A DNA stretch of 9,062 nt from Thermoplasmata archaeon (GCA_021790415.1 JAJYDZ010000042.1:1-9062); one strand, 5' to 3'. Positions 1 to 6,565 are shown, counted from the first letter of the stretch. Translations and numbers: made by a program. Notes: generated by a model from the sequence alone, not told the origin.

Positions 1-1261
1 ATAAGGCTTCCGCAGGTGAAAATCCCATGAATTCCAGATAATCCACCATGGCCATGGAATCCGGATAAAGTTCACTGAGATGTTTAACCATTTCCCCGGT
101 TAGCTTTCTCTTATTTTCCACTATGCCCTTTGCCTTGACCTCTTCAATTACCCTCTTCTTTTTCTCTTCGTATTCATATCTCTTAAGAAGGAATTCATAA
201 GCATCGCTAAAGTTGCACTCCGATTTCATGCAGTTTGCCCCCCTTGGGCATTTCTGGCCAGATTCAACAATGCAAAAAAGTGCGCATTCGTGACCTGCCT
301 TTCTAATGCCATCTGTTATGCTGAAATCCTCTTCATAATAGTTAGGCCTTGTGATTAATATCATTATTTCCTTATCTCCAATTGTCAATGAATAATCGGC
401 AAATATCTGATTTCCCATTACATGAACAGGTTCGGGATCATCTCTAAAGCGGGAATTGTGCAGGCCATGGACTATCTCTGAAACATTTCCAATATACTCA
501 CTTACGGAGCTGTCCAGATGATAGGCATATTCTGCCTTTCCCTGAGTATTCTTGAGATTTACCTTTGCATCCATTTCCCAGTTCTGAAATCTCAGGAGAT
601 ATCTTACCAGTAGGGCAAATTTGTAACCGTATCTATCGCTATGCTCCTTTATCATGAGCGGTCCACTCAATGTAATGGATGATTCCTCATTATGAGATTC
701 AAGCGTATATAGAAGACCAAGACTCCTTGCCTTTCTCACAATACGATTTATGTTTTCTCTCATTCTCACAGTCATCGTAAGGCATTTAAGAATAACGGTT
801 TCGACCTGTTCCATGTTGAACTTTTTTGAGAGGTCATCATTGGAAATGTCTGGCACAGCTTCAAGAATTTGTTCATTTTCCTTGTCTGCGTACATGGATT
901 TACTTACATCTTTCACTGAGGCGTTTAGTTCCTCTGCCACTTTCTTAAGAATTTCTTCCCTTCCCTCCGGGGAAACCGGTGGAACTCTTGTATATTTGAA
1001 TATTGTTGATCTAACCAGTTCGGCATCAAGGTAACCGGGCGGTGACATTTTTGATAAACGAAACATGATGAGTGAAAGACCGCGAATAATCTTGGGATTC
1101 TGTATCTTTAATTCCAGAATCTTGATCTCCCTTTCAATGTCTTCTCTGGAAGATCCAATATGCGATCTAAATAGATCCATAACAGCAGAACAGTAATCGC
1201 TGTTTTCCTCTGTGAGAAAAATGGATCTTACTGTGCCATTCCGGCTTTTCCTAACTGTCAT
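1..1261 (-). CDS. bax1: Bax1-like DUF790 nuclease-family partner of XPB (3' end outside window)
   Basis: My translation gives 420 residues from the ATG at 1261, and the frame is still open at base 1. DUF790/Bax1 proteins bind archaeal XPB helicase and act as structure-specific endonucleases, probably in excision repair. Visible family features are MYADKENEQIL (residues 123-133), LLYTLESHNEESSITLSGPL (183-202, the usual G-P-L region), RYGYKFALLVRYLL (210-223), LDSSVSE (249-255), and DPEPVHV with FADYSL (275-292), which align with the usual EPEP and PDF segments. The position that is normally the glutamate of the EIVGFW segment appears to be Leu302, so the PD-(D/E)XK-type site looks incomplete. 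A cysteine cluster (C326, C330, C338, C344, C349) follows. The gene overlaps the upstream helicase gene by 11 bases, so the two are almost certainly co-transcribed and translationally coupled. Family assignment is firm; activity is not. Confidence 0.88.
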   Translation of the reverse strand, partial: MTVRKSRNGTVRSIFLTEENSDYCSAVMDLFRSHIGSSREDIEREIKILELKIQNPKIIRGLSLIMFRLSKMSPPGYLDAELVRSTIFKYTRVPPVSPEGREEILKKVAEELNASVKDVSKSMYADKENEQILEAVPDISNDDLSKKFNMEQVETVILKCLTMTVRMRENINRIVRKARSLGLLYTLESHNEESSITLSGPLMIKEHSDRYGYKFALLVRYLLRFQNWEMDAKVNLKNTQGKAEYAYHLDSSVSEYIGNVSEIVHGLHNSRFRDDPEPVHVMGNQIFADYSLTIGDKEIMILITRPNYYEEDFSITDGIRKAGHECALFCIVESGQKCPRGANCMKSECNFSDAYEFLLKRYEYEEKKKRVIEEVKAKGIVENKRKLTGEMVKHLSELYPDSMAMVDYLEFMGFSPAEAL

Positions 1262-2603
1262 TAGTTGAACCGGGAACACCCTTTCTCCTCCTCCGTGATG
1301 TATTATACTCTGAAGTACCCTTAGCCACTATTTCATAAAGAATTGAATGTTTTCCCTCCGATTGTCGTAATAGTCTTCCAAGTCGTTGTCTGAACTGTCT
1401 GGTACTTCCTGAACCGCTCAAAACGATGCCAACTGTGGCATCGGGAACATCTATCCCTTCGTCAAGAACCCTTGATGTGGCAAGCACAGAAATCTCACCG
1501 CTCCTGAACATTTCGAAATACCTCTTTCTCTCAGGTCCGGGCGTAAGATAGGTAATGCATGGTACCAGAAATTCCTTAGAAATGAGATAGGAAGTTGCCG
1601 TATCCTCTGCAAAAATAAGGGTCTTCTTTCCCCTGTTCTGCGACAACACATACCTGACGGCGTCAACCTTTATCCTGGCACTGAAGGCAATCTCCCTGGC
1701 TTTTCTCCATGCCATTAATGCCTCTCTTCCCTCGGGGTTCCATGATGACATTATGAATTTCTCAAAATCCCATGGACCTCTCATTGTTATACGATGCTTT
1801 CTAAGATACGAGGTAAATATTTCCCTGTTTCTGTCATATTCCTCTTCCTCTTCCTGTTCCAGATCGACCGGTATCCTTACTATATCATAACCGGCAAGGA
1901 ATTCTGTTAATTCCTCATAGCCCAGTTCAAAGATCTTTCCACCCATTGTGATCTCAAGTTTTTCATGAAGCATATCCAGACGCTCAAGTGTTGCCGTAAG
2001 ACCAAGCCTGTAAGGAGACGCAAACATTTTTGCAATTTCTCCATACCTTTCAGATGCCAGATGATGCACCTCATCAACCAGAAGAAACTTGAATCTGTTT
2101 CCCAGCTCTTCTGCCATTAGATACGCAGAATCATATGTGCATACGCTTATTGGCTTGATGTCCTTTTCTCCCCCTCCTATTTGACCCACCTCAACGCCAA
2201 GCGTTGTTTGAAGCTTTGTCCTCCATTGCTGTATGAGTTCAATGGTTGGAGCTATTATTATTGTTGATACTGAAAGTTTTGCAATGGCTTCTATACCGAT
2301 GTGAGTTTTTCCAGCGGCGGTTGGTAAAACCACTATTCCCCTCATATTATTTGCCGACCACATGTCTATGGCCTTCTGCTGATATGATCTTAATTTTTCA
2401 TTGTGTGCAAGATTCAAACCTTTCTCTTCAATAAACACCTTATCCTCTGCATCCGGATATTTTTTCATTATGTTATAATATTCATATGCAGGTGCTCTGT
2501 ATCCCTGAATTCTTTCATCATACAAGGCGATGGATGAAACGTTTTTTGGAGGATCCTTTATGAGAATAGTTCCTCTGGAAAATGTAAGAATCATTAATTT
2601 CAT
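1251..2603 (-). CDS. xpb: XPB-type superfamily 2 DNA helicase
   Basis: This 450-residue protein is a 3'-5' superfamily 2 helicase/translocase related to the TFIIH subunit XPB, and in archaea it works with Bax1 in DNA repair. In order it has an N-terminal damage-recognition-like region (about 1-70), motif I LPTAAGKTH (93-101), motif II DEVH (177-180), motif III LTATLE (202-207), a thumb-like insertion rich in charged residues (about 250-300), LDEGIDVP (380-387, motif V) and QRLGRLLR (406-413, motif VI). Length matches archaeal XPB proteins of about 450 aa. The conserved RED motif reads R-L-D (208-210). Two start codons compete: ATG at 2603 and ATG at 2594. The second gives MILTFSRGTILI, which matches the archaeal XPB start better and sits about 30 bases from the centre of a TATA-like box. 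The 3' end overlaps the Bax1 gene by 11 bases. Confidence 0.95.
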   Translation of the reverse strand: MKLMILTFSRGTILIKDPPKNVSSIALYDERIQGYRAPAYEYYNIMKKYPDAEDKVFIEEKGLNLAHNEKLRSYQQKAIDMWSANNMRGIVVLPTAAGKTHIGIEAIAKLSVSTIIIAPTIELIQQWRTKLQTTLGVEVGQIGGGEKDIKPISVCTYDSAYLMAEELGNRFKFLLVDEVHHLASERYGEIAKMFASPYRLGLTATLERLDMLHEKLEITMGGKIFELGYEELTEFLAGYDIVRIPVDLEQEEEEEYDRNREIFTSYLRKHRITMRGPWDFEKFIMSSWNPEGREALMAWRKAREIAFSARIKVDAVRYVLSQNRGKKTLIFAEDTATSYLISKEFLVPCITYLTPGPERKRYFEMFRSGEISVLATSRVLDEGIDVPDATVGIVLSGSGSTRQFRQRLGRLLRQSEGKHSILYEIVAKGTSEYNTSRRRRKGVPGSTNDS

Positions 2604-2736
2604 ATAAAAGCTGAACTAATTAATATAACTGTGTGGGCTTTACATAAACACGTGCCAAACTATTCAATTTGAATTATGGAGATTGGATGTACGTTTTTCA
2701 ACAACAAACAGTTCGGCTGGCATCAAAGGATGAAAA
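2604..2736. other. Short gap between VapB-like ORF and xpb; no toxin gene
   Basis: A VapC (PIN-domain) toxin gene would be expected directly after a VapB antitoxin on the minus strand. The only frame here is about 19 codons starting at the ATG at 2723, with no PIN features. Apart from the xpb promoter nothing else is visible. Confidence 0.6.
2621..2628 (-). promoter_or_regulatory. TATA-like box of the xpb-bax1 pair
   Basis: The minus strand reads TTATATTA here. Its centre is about 21 bases before the ATG at 2603 and about 30 before the ATG at 2594. Archaeal TATA boxes normally lie about 26 bases before the transcript start, which favours a nearly leaderless transcript translated from 2594. 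No Shine-Dalgarno sequence is visible before either ATG. Confidence 0.45.
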
Positions 2737-2958
2737 TTATGATTTTCGGTTTCTCCATTTTCTTATCTCCGCAGTAGAATTCCAGCCAAATGAGGATTTA
2801 CGTACTGTTGATGCGATTTCTATGCCTTCTGCGATGGCTTCTCTGTAAATAACTCGCTCTCTTGACTTCTCTTCCTTTAACTTTTTGATCACTGAATCTC
2901 TAATGATATCACTCCAGTTGATGTAGGACAGCTTTTTCAGCTTTTTCAGCTTTTCCAT
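2737..2958 (-). CDS. Orphan VapB-like antitoxin, N-terminally shortened (possibly a relic)
   Basis: A 73-residue, strongly charged protein. The segment SYINWSDIIRDSVIKKL (11-27) and the C-terminal WNSTAEIRKWRNRK (59-72) match the archaeal VapB antitoxin pattern, in which an N-terminal ribbon binds the operator and the helical tail covers a VapC RNase toxin. Here the family's first strand (usually a V-x-V-R-I-type segment of about ten residues) is missing. Instead the protein begins with MEKLKKLKKL, encoded by three nearly identical 9-base units (2930-2956). An in-frame TAA lies two codons before the ATG, so the frame cannot extend. A TATA-like sequence (AATTTATAAAA, 2963-2973) lies so close that a transcript from it would start inside the ORF. 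No VapC follows. It may be a relic, a solitary cross-neutralising antitoxin, or non-functional. Confidence 0.5.
   Translation of the reverse strand: MEKLKKLKKLSYINWSDIIRDSVIKKLKEEKSRERVIYREAIAEGIEIASTVRKSSFGWNSTAEIRKWRNRKS
2930..2956. repeat. Three 9-base tandem units
   Basis: The plus strand reads AGCTTTTTC at 2930-2938 and 2939-2947, then AGCTTTTCC at 2948-2956. On the minus strand the units encode repeated L-K-K, making up the unusual start of the VapB-like ORF. In-frame slippage could have created or changed the protein's head. Confidence 0.8.
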
Positions 2959-3770
2959 TGTTTTTTATAAATTCCTGCCGTTATTGCCCATATTGAGTAA
3001 TACCTATGTGTAATGTAAAAATTACACCACGGGAATATTGATGTAGATTTCCACACAATTAGAGATGTACATTATTATTCCTAAAGTTGCTCGTTGATAC
3101 CATATTCATACAGAAGTATTAGAGTTCCCTTATTCATTGTGAAACAGTTCATTGAACTGCTTTTGGAGACCCAAATTTATTGGTGTTAACAATAGTGGTT
3201 GATTCGTCTACATGCTACTATTAAGTGGCAGTTCTTTATTGACTGGTAAACTGATTGCAATTCATCAACATCGCAAGCTCGGAGGCTTTATTGCTCAGGT
3301 TATTGTAAAGTTATTTAACATTAGAGATAATCGCGAACTTAGAGCAATATACTATCAGACTTGCTTGAATCCTGTCAGATGATGAGCATTGTCACCTTTT
3401 GAGAAATAATAAAGGACTTGCTTGCTTTTATAAACTATTTTGAAAAAGAGGGTTTAATGATCTCAAGTGTTAAATTCAAAAAATTTGGCTCTTCTGACTT
3501 TCATGTGGGTTACAATATACAATTCTATTTTGAGCGAGTTATGTGTGTCTTCCAGAATATATTTTTATCAGTGAAGTCGTTAATGCATTGGAAAATCTGC
3601 TATTTCTATAACTTTTGTGTAGTTTCCGTAGAAATGACCCATACAAGAGTGTGATGAACCGTTTTTTTATAAGCCCCTGGAAATAGTTGCTGGATCTTGA
3701 TATAATTTAGCTATGAATGCAAATTCATAATCTCTGTTCCTATAGCGTATAAGTCAAAACAAGGCACGAA
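2959..3770. other. Long stretch without a convincing gene
   Basis: All frames are short and stop-rich. Two weak plus-strand candidates exist: a 56-codon ATG frame at 3212-3382 (contains HQHRKLGGFIAQVIVKLFN) and a 78-codon TTG frame at 3418-3654 with low-complexity, aromatic-rich content. Neither has a recognisable motif or a well-placed promoter or Shine-Dalgarno site. Short inverted repeats occur: GTGTAAT/ATTACAC (3008-3027), a CAGTTCA-T-TGAACTG palindrome (3145-3159), and TATGAAT-GCAA-ATTCATA (3712-3729). About one such 7-base pair is expected by chance in 1 kb of AT-rich DNA. No tRNA, CRISPR array or insertion-sequence ends are seen. It is best read as eroded accessory DNA. Confidence 0.55.
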
Positions 3771-3962
3771 TCATTCAAAAAGTCTGTAAGTTATTGAGCA
3801 GTCATCAACCAATGTTCTACACGTTTTACATCTGTATTCGACTTTTAACTTTGCGCCAGTTGACGCAACTTCATAAGTTCATGTTTGATGTGATTTCCAA
3901 TTTTGTGTTATTTCTGTATTTATAGAATCTGCAAGGTCAGAACTTTTTTTCAGTTCATGATT
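3771..3962 (-). pseudogene. Decayed small zinc-ribbon-like ORF with an in-frame stop
   Basis: On the minus strand, 64 codons in one frame read NHELKKSSDLADSINTEITQ, then WKSHQT, a TGA stop, and TYEVASTGAKLKVEYRCKTC, then RTLVDDCSITYRLFE and a final TGA. The composition looks protein-like on both sides of the internal stop. The C-terminal part has a C-x2-C pair and a third cysteine eight residues later, as in small zinc-binding ribbons. No ATG opens the frame. It lies just downstream of the AAA/DUF4143 gene on the same strand. I do not recognise the family. It may be a dead gene, or a chance open frame. Confidence 0.35.
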
Positions 3963-3996
3963 TTACCCTGAAGGTTGAGAATTGATTAATAGTACC

Positions 3997-5298
3997 CTAA
4001 TTATCCAATGTGTAAGTTTGCAGTAACCATTTCCATATTGGGAGATATTTGATCAGCTTGCCCTCTTTAGATTCCTCGGCCTCATAATCCCATGTTATCA
4101 CGGTAAGGGCATCACACTTTAGTTCTTTGGAAGCCAGGATCAAACTGGCAGTTTCCCTTTCATTGATATCCATATTTCCAGATATATAAGATATCTGTAC
4201 CAGCTCTATTATATCATTCCCCTTCTTTAGAACAAAGTCAACTTCCCTGCCTCGGTGATCTTTCCAGTAGTACAAATCCTGATTTAACTCAAGATATAGG
4301 TTCCTGCGCATCAGTTCAACAAATACAATATTCTCCATCTGTCTTCCAATGTCCTGACCTGCCCTGAAAGCAATACTGCCTGCCATTCCATTGTCAATTG
4401 CATAGACTTTTCTGGGTGCTACGAACTGATCCTTAAGCTTGAAGGAAAAACGTTGCAAGAGAAAAAACATGTAGGATTCTTCCATGTATCCAACATATTT
4501 AGCAACAGTATGACCATTTTTTATGCCCAGGTATCCTTTAAGTTTTTCAAATGATATCTCCTTGCCAAGATTGGAGGCAAGGTACATAGAAAGATTTCTG
4601 ATGCCTTCCCGGTTCCGAATTTTGTGTTGTGATATGATGTCATTTTCTACTATGTCCCTGTATATACCCTGCAATATTCTGGTTCCGAATTTCTGAACCT
4701 CGGGAAATCCGCCCTTGATTAGAAATTCATTTAACAACCTCTTTACTGTTGATATATTATCATAAGAAAGATGCCAGTCTTTGTCCAGGTATACACTGTT
4801 TATTTTCAGAAATTCGTTGAAACTGAATGGGAAGAGGACGATGTCTGAGTGCCTGCCTGTTATGAATGTGGAAAGATTTCCTCTTAAGAGACCGGAATTG
4901 CTTCCAGTGATTACAATTCTCTTTGAGGTTCTGATTCTGGAAACAAATCTCTCCCATCCCACAACTCTTTGTATTTCATCTAATACGAAGTAATCAACCT
5001 CCGAATAAAGTTCATAAAATGCCTGAATTACCAATGATAATTCTTCTGAACGAAGCGAAGCAAGTCTCTCATCGAAGAAATTTATGTATCCGAATCTCTC
5101 TCCTTTCAATATCATCCAGGTAAAGACAGATTTCCCTGACCTTCGGACTCCCAAAATGGCAAGAATGTTTGGGAATTTCAATAGAGGTCTTACATTCTCT
5201 AAATTTATCTCCCTTTCCACAATCTTTTCTTTCTGGAACAACTCTTCCACCTGTTGTCTCTGGGAGACGATTACCGACTTTATCTGGTCTACATTCAT
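3997..5298 (-). CDS. AAA family ATPase with C-terminal DUF4143 nuclease-like region
   Basis: A 433-residue protein of the common archaeal/bacterial AAA_14-DUF4143 family. Visible parts are Walker A GVRRSGKS (50-57), Walker B YFVLDEIQ (103-110), a sensor segment ITGSNS (130-135) with GRH (148-150), then the DUF4143 portion: a helical/winged-helix stretch (about 215-285), PRKVYAIDNG (295-304), ENIVFVELMRR (322-332) and REVDFVLKKGNDIIELVQIS (351-370). The last segment resembles a PD-(D/E)XK core (E352, D354, E365), but Gln368 sits where the catalytic lysine would be, as in some archaeal members. The physiological role of the family is unsettled; links to defence, mobile elements and DNA transactions have been proposed. 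Length is typical and the gene looks intact. It is transcribed divergently from the small operon at 5413-6462, with about 115 bases between them. Confidence 0.88.
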   Translation of the reverse strand: MNVDQIKSVIVSQRQQVEELFQKEKIVEREINLENVRPLLKFPNILAILGVRRSGKSVFTWMILKGERFGYINFFDERLASLRSEELSLVIQAFYELYSEVDYFVLDEIQRVVGWERFVSRIRTSKRIVITGSNSGLLRGNLSTFITGRHSDIVLFPFSFNEFLKINSVYLDKDWHLSYDNISTVKRLLNEFLIKGGFPEVQKFGTRILQGIYRDIVENDIISQHKIRNREGIRNLSMYLASNLGKEISFEKLKGYLGIKNGHTVAKYVGYMEESYMFFLLQRFSFKLKDQFVAPRKVYAIDNGMAGSIAFRAGQDIGRQMENIVFVELMRRNLYLELNQDLYYWKDHRGREVDFVLKKGNDIIELVQISYISGNMDINERETASLILASKELKCDALTVITWDYEAEESKEGKLIKYLPIWKWLLQTYTLDN

Positions 5299-5316
5299 GG
5301 TTAAACTAATAGCAAG

Positions 5317-5327
5317 CTTTTACTAAA
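5317..5327 (-). promoter_or_regulatory. TATA-like box of the AAA/DUF4143 gene
   Basis: The minus strand reads TTTAGTAAAAG, centred about 24 bases before the ATG at 5298. The position suits a leaderless archaeal transcript, and no Shine-Dalgarno sequence precedes that ATG. Confidence 0.3.
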
Positions 5328-5412
5328 TCCTTGTCATTATACTTTTCAAAGTGTGCTACATTGTGAAGTTGTGATAGACCAAACATAAAGATTGTCCTAA
5401 TCTAGTCCACTG

Positions 5413-5535
5413 TTGACAGGTACCCTTTTGCTTTCCCTAACCATTATATTTAGAAATGAAAATCTTGAACAAAGCATAATTTCAAATGGATATGAGGATG
5501 TTGATAAATTATTGGACTATCTAAAGGAGGAATAA
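5413..5535 (+). pseudogene. Headless 3' end of an unidentified gene
   Basis: The frame ends with RNENLEQSIISNGYEDVDKL then LDYLKEE and a TAA at 5533-5535. This charged, helical tail looks coding and resembles the end of a small antitoxin-like or helical protein, but the family is not recognisable. There is no ATG in frame. The frame is open only back to a TAA near 5398, so the start is lost or is the TTG at 5413, which would give a 40-residue product with a hydrophobic opening (TGTLLLSLTIIF). The last codons AAG-GAG-GAA contain the Shine-Dalgarno sequence of the next gene, two bases away. That arrangement is typical of operon partners and supports real coding. A TATA-like TTATATTTA (5444-5452) lies inside the frame, possibly now driving the next gene. 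Confidence 0.4.
5523..5530 (+). promoter_or_regulatory. Strong Shine-Dalgarno site deciding a TTG start
   Basis: AAAGGAGG is followed by seven bases and then the TTG at 5538. Such a strong site contrasts with the leaderless style of most genes in the window. It fits an internal operon gene read from a longer transcript. Confidence 0.75.
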
Positions 5536-5537
5536 GA

Positions 5538-6035
5538 TTGTATAACGCTTACAACATATATAATGAAAGTTCTACATCAGCCCTTTTTAAGCAATTCGAT
5601 GGTAGCGAAGTTGTGTTGCCACAATTTGATAATGATTCAAGTATAGCCTCTGTGGTAAGCATAAACGGCAATCAAAATATGAATTACTTGAAATTATTGG
5701 CGAACTTAGGCAGGATCCATAATTATACAGGGGAAACCACCCTTAAATTGATTTTAGAGGAATTTGACTCAACCGATTTAACTCTAGATTCAAGCGCTGA
5801 TAAATTAACTGAACTCGCCGATATACTTGATTTTCTATCTCATTATTATGGTTTTTTCGGCGGTCCATATCTGGATTATATTCTTGATGAAGATACCAAC
5901 GACGCTCTTTTTTTCAGGGTAATTTTTCTGAAAGCGGGAAGAAAAGAATGGAAGGAGATAGAAAATAGTATGGCAAAACGTCAGGTGTTAACTAAAGGTA
6001 TGCTGGCTGTTTTTTGCATGAAAGGATTTGAGTGA
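5538..6035 (+). CDS. Unknown 165-aa acidic protein in a compact small-gene operon
   Basis: I do not recognise this protein. It starts at TTG (5538), well supported by the Shine-Dalgarno site. The first third is rich in Asn, Ser, Asp and Tyr (YNAYNIYNESSTSALFKQFD). A helical segment follows (KLTELADILDFLSHYYGFFG, about residues 88-107), then LDYILDEDTNDALFFRVIFL and a basic tail (KAGRKEWKEIENSMAKRQ). There is no signal peptide, membrane segment, P-loop or metal motif. The TGA stop shares its final A with the next gene's ATG (TGATG, 6033-6037), so the two are translationally coupled. It is the only member of the four-frame cluster that is clearly intact. Toxin-antitoxin or defence roles are conceivable from the HEPN-like neighbour, but this is inference. 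Confidence 0.75.
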   Translation: MYNAYNIYNESSTSALFKQFDGSEVVLPQFDNDSSIASVVSINGNQNMNYLKLLANLGRIHNYTGETTLKLILEEFDSTDLTLDSSADKLTELADILDFLSHYYGFFGGPYLDYILDEDTNDALFFRVIFLKAGRKEWKEIENSMAKRQVLTKGMLAVFCMKGFE

Positions 6036-6347
6036 TGAGTCTTTTAAACCCAAAGAAAATTTTAAGCGAGCTATCAAATTTAGTAAATGAATATTCGAAC
6101 ATTGACGAATCAATGTCTGAAGTTGAGATGAGGAGAATTTTTAGTACATTATACTTTTCACTCTTTAATTATCTTTATAGTATTTTCTGATCATTATTTA
6201 ATGAATCATGGAACAATTGAAATAATGGAGCAAGAAGTAAAATCCCTAATTGGTGAAACTATATTAATTAAAATAAGTTATGAAGAAGTTAAGGCTGCCC
6301 CGACTTATGCCGATACCATACTTCAGTTTTTGAAAACTGAGGAATGA
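6035..6347 (+). pseudogene. HEPN-like small helical protein, split by a one-base frameshift
   Basis: The ATG at 6035 opens 51 codons ending at TGA 6188-6190 (MSLLNPKKILSELSNLVNEY at the start, SEVEMRRIFSTLYFSLFNYL further on). The +1 frame continues smoothly as SDHYLMNHGTIEIMEQEVKS and ISYEEVKAAPTYADTILQFL to TGA 6345-6347. Removing one T from the run at 6183-6186 joins the halves into about 103 residues. The joined pattern (E-M-R-R-x5-Y-F-x2-F, then N-H-G, then Y-A-D) resembles HEPN-domain proteins, many of which are RNases or toxins paired with nucleotidyltransferases. No clear R-x4-H catalytic motif is visible. Coupling is tight on both sides (TGATG before, ATGA after). The frameshift may be real, a homopolymer sequencing error, or recoding. 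Confidence 0.5.
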
Positions 6348-6462
6348 TTAGTATTGAATCGATTATATTGGAAGAGAAAAGAATGTTGTTAATTTATTTG
6401 GAATGAAAGTGAGAATGAAAACTGACCGCCCAATTAAAGAATTTGCCAGGAACCTATGTTAA
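6344..6462 (+). pseudogene. Tiny fourth ORF of the operon, split by a one-base frameshift
   Basis: The ATG overlaps the previous stop (ATGA, 6344-6347) and opens MISIESIILEEKRMLLIYLE, ending at TGA 6404-6406. In the other frame the sequence continues as KNVVNLFGMKVRMKTDRPIK then EFARNLC, ending at TAA 6460-6462. Adding one A to the run at 6377-6380 would join them into about 39 residues. The first-frame tail and second-frame head look non-coding where they overlap, which supports the join. The family is unknown. Alternatives are a 20-aa coupled peptide plus a 19-aa ATG frame starting at 6403. Confidence 0.4.
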
Positions 6463-6539
6463 GGCCTCGTCATAACAAATTATTTAACGCTGTAAAAAAC
6501 ATACCTGGATATTCAAGTTGTTAAATCATTGGTAATCTT

Positions 6540-6548
6540 AATTTATCT
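6540..6548 (+). promoter_or_regulatory. TATA-like box of the aldo/keto reductase gene
   Basis: AATTTATCT lies about 22 bases (centre) before the ATG at 6566. No Shine-Dalgarno sequence is visible, which suits a leaderless transcript. The spacing is a little short, so the assignment is tentative. The rest of 6463-6565 shows nothing else. Confidence 0.3.
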
Positions 6549-6565
6549 TATCGGTATGAACACAT

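Noticed and set aside
750..1034. Plus-strand 94-codon frame
   Set aside because: It lies wholly inside the Bax1 gene on the opposite strand and has no family features.
3212..3382. 56-codon ATG frame on the plus strand
   Set aside because: No recognisable family and the TATA-like sequence is too far upstream; kept only as a note in the gap description.
3418..3654. 78-codon TTG-start frame on the plus strand
   Set aside because: Low-complexity, aromatic-rich translation with no motif, Shine-Dalgarno site or well-placed promoter, in a stop-rich eroded region.
3651..3657. GTGATGA resembling a C box of a C/D guide RNA
   Set aside because: No CTGA D box lies within the next 70 or so bases, and the flanking sequence has no C'/D' pair.
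3008..3868. Short inverted repeats (3008-3027, 3145-3159, 3712-3729, 3851-3868) as operators or small RNAs
   Set aside because: Arms of seven bases or fewer, or with mismatches, are expected by chance in about 1 kb of AT-rich DNA, and no promoter or T tract accompanies them.
5486..5524. 12-codon leader peptide (ATG 5486 to TAA 5522-5524) before the 165-aa gene
   Set aside because: The overlapping frame ending at 5535 looks much more like real coding sequence, and no attenuator structure is visible.
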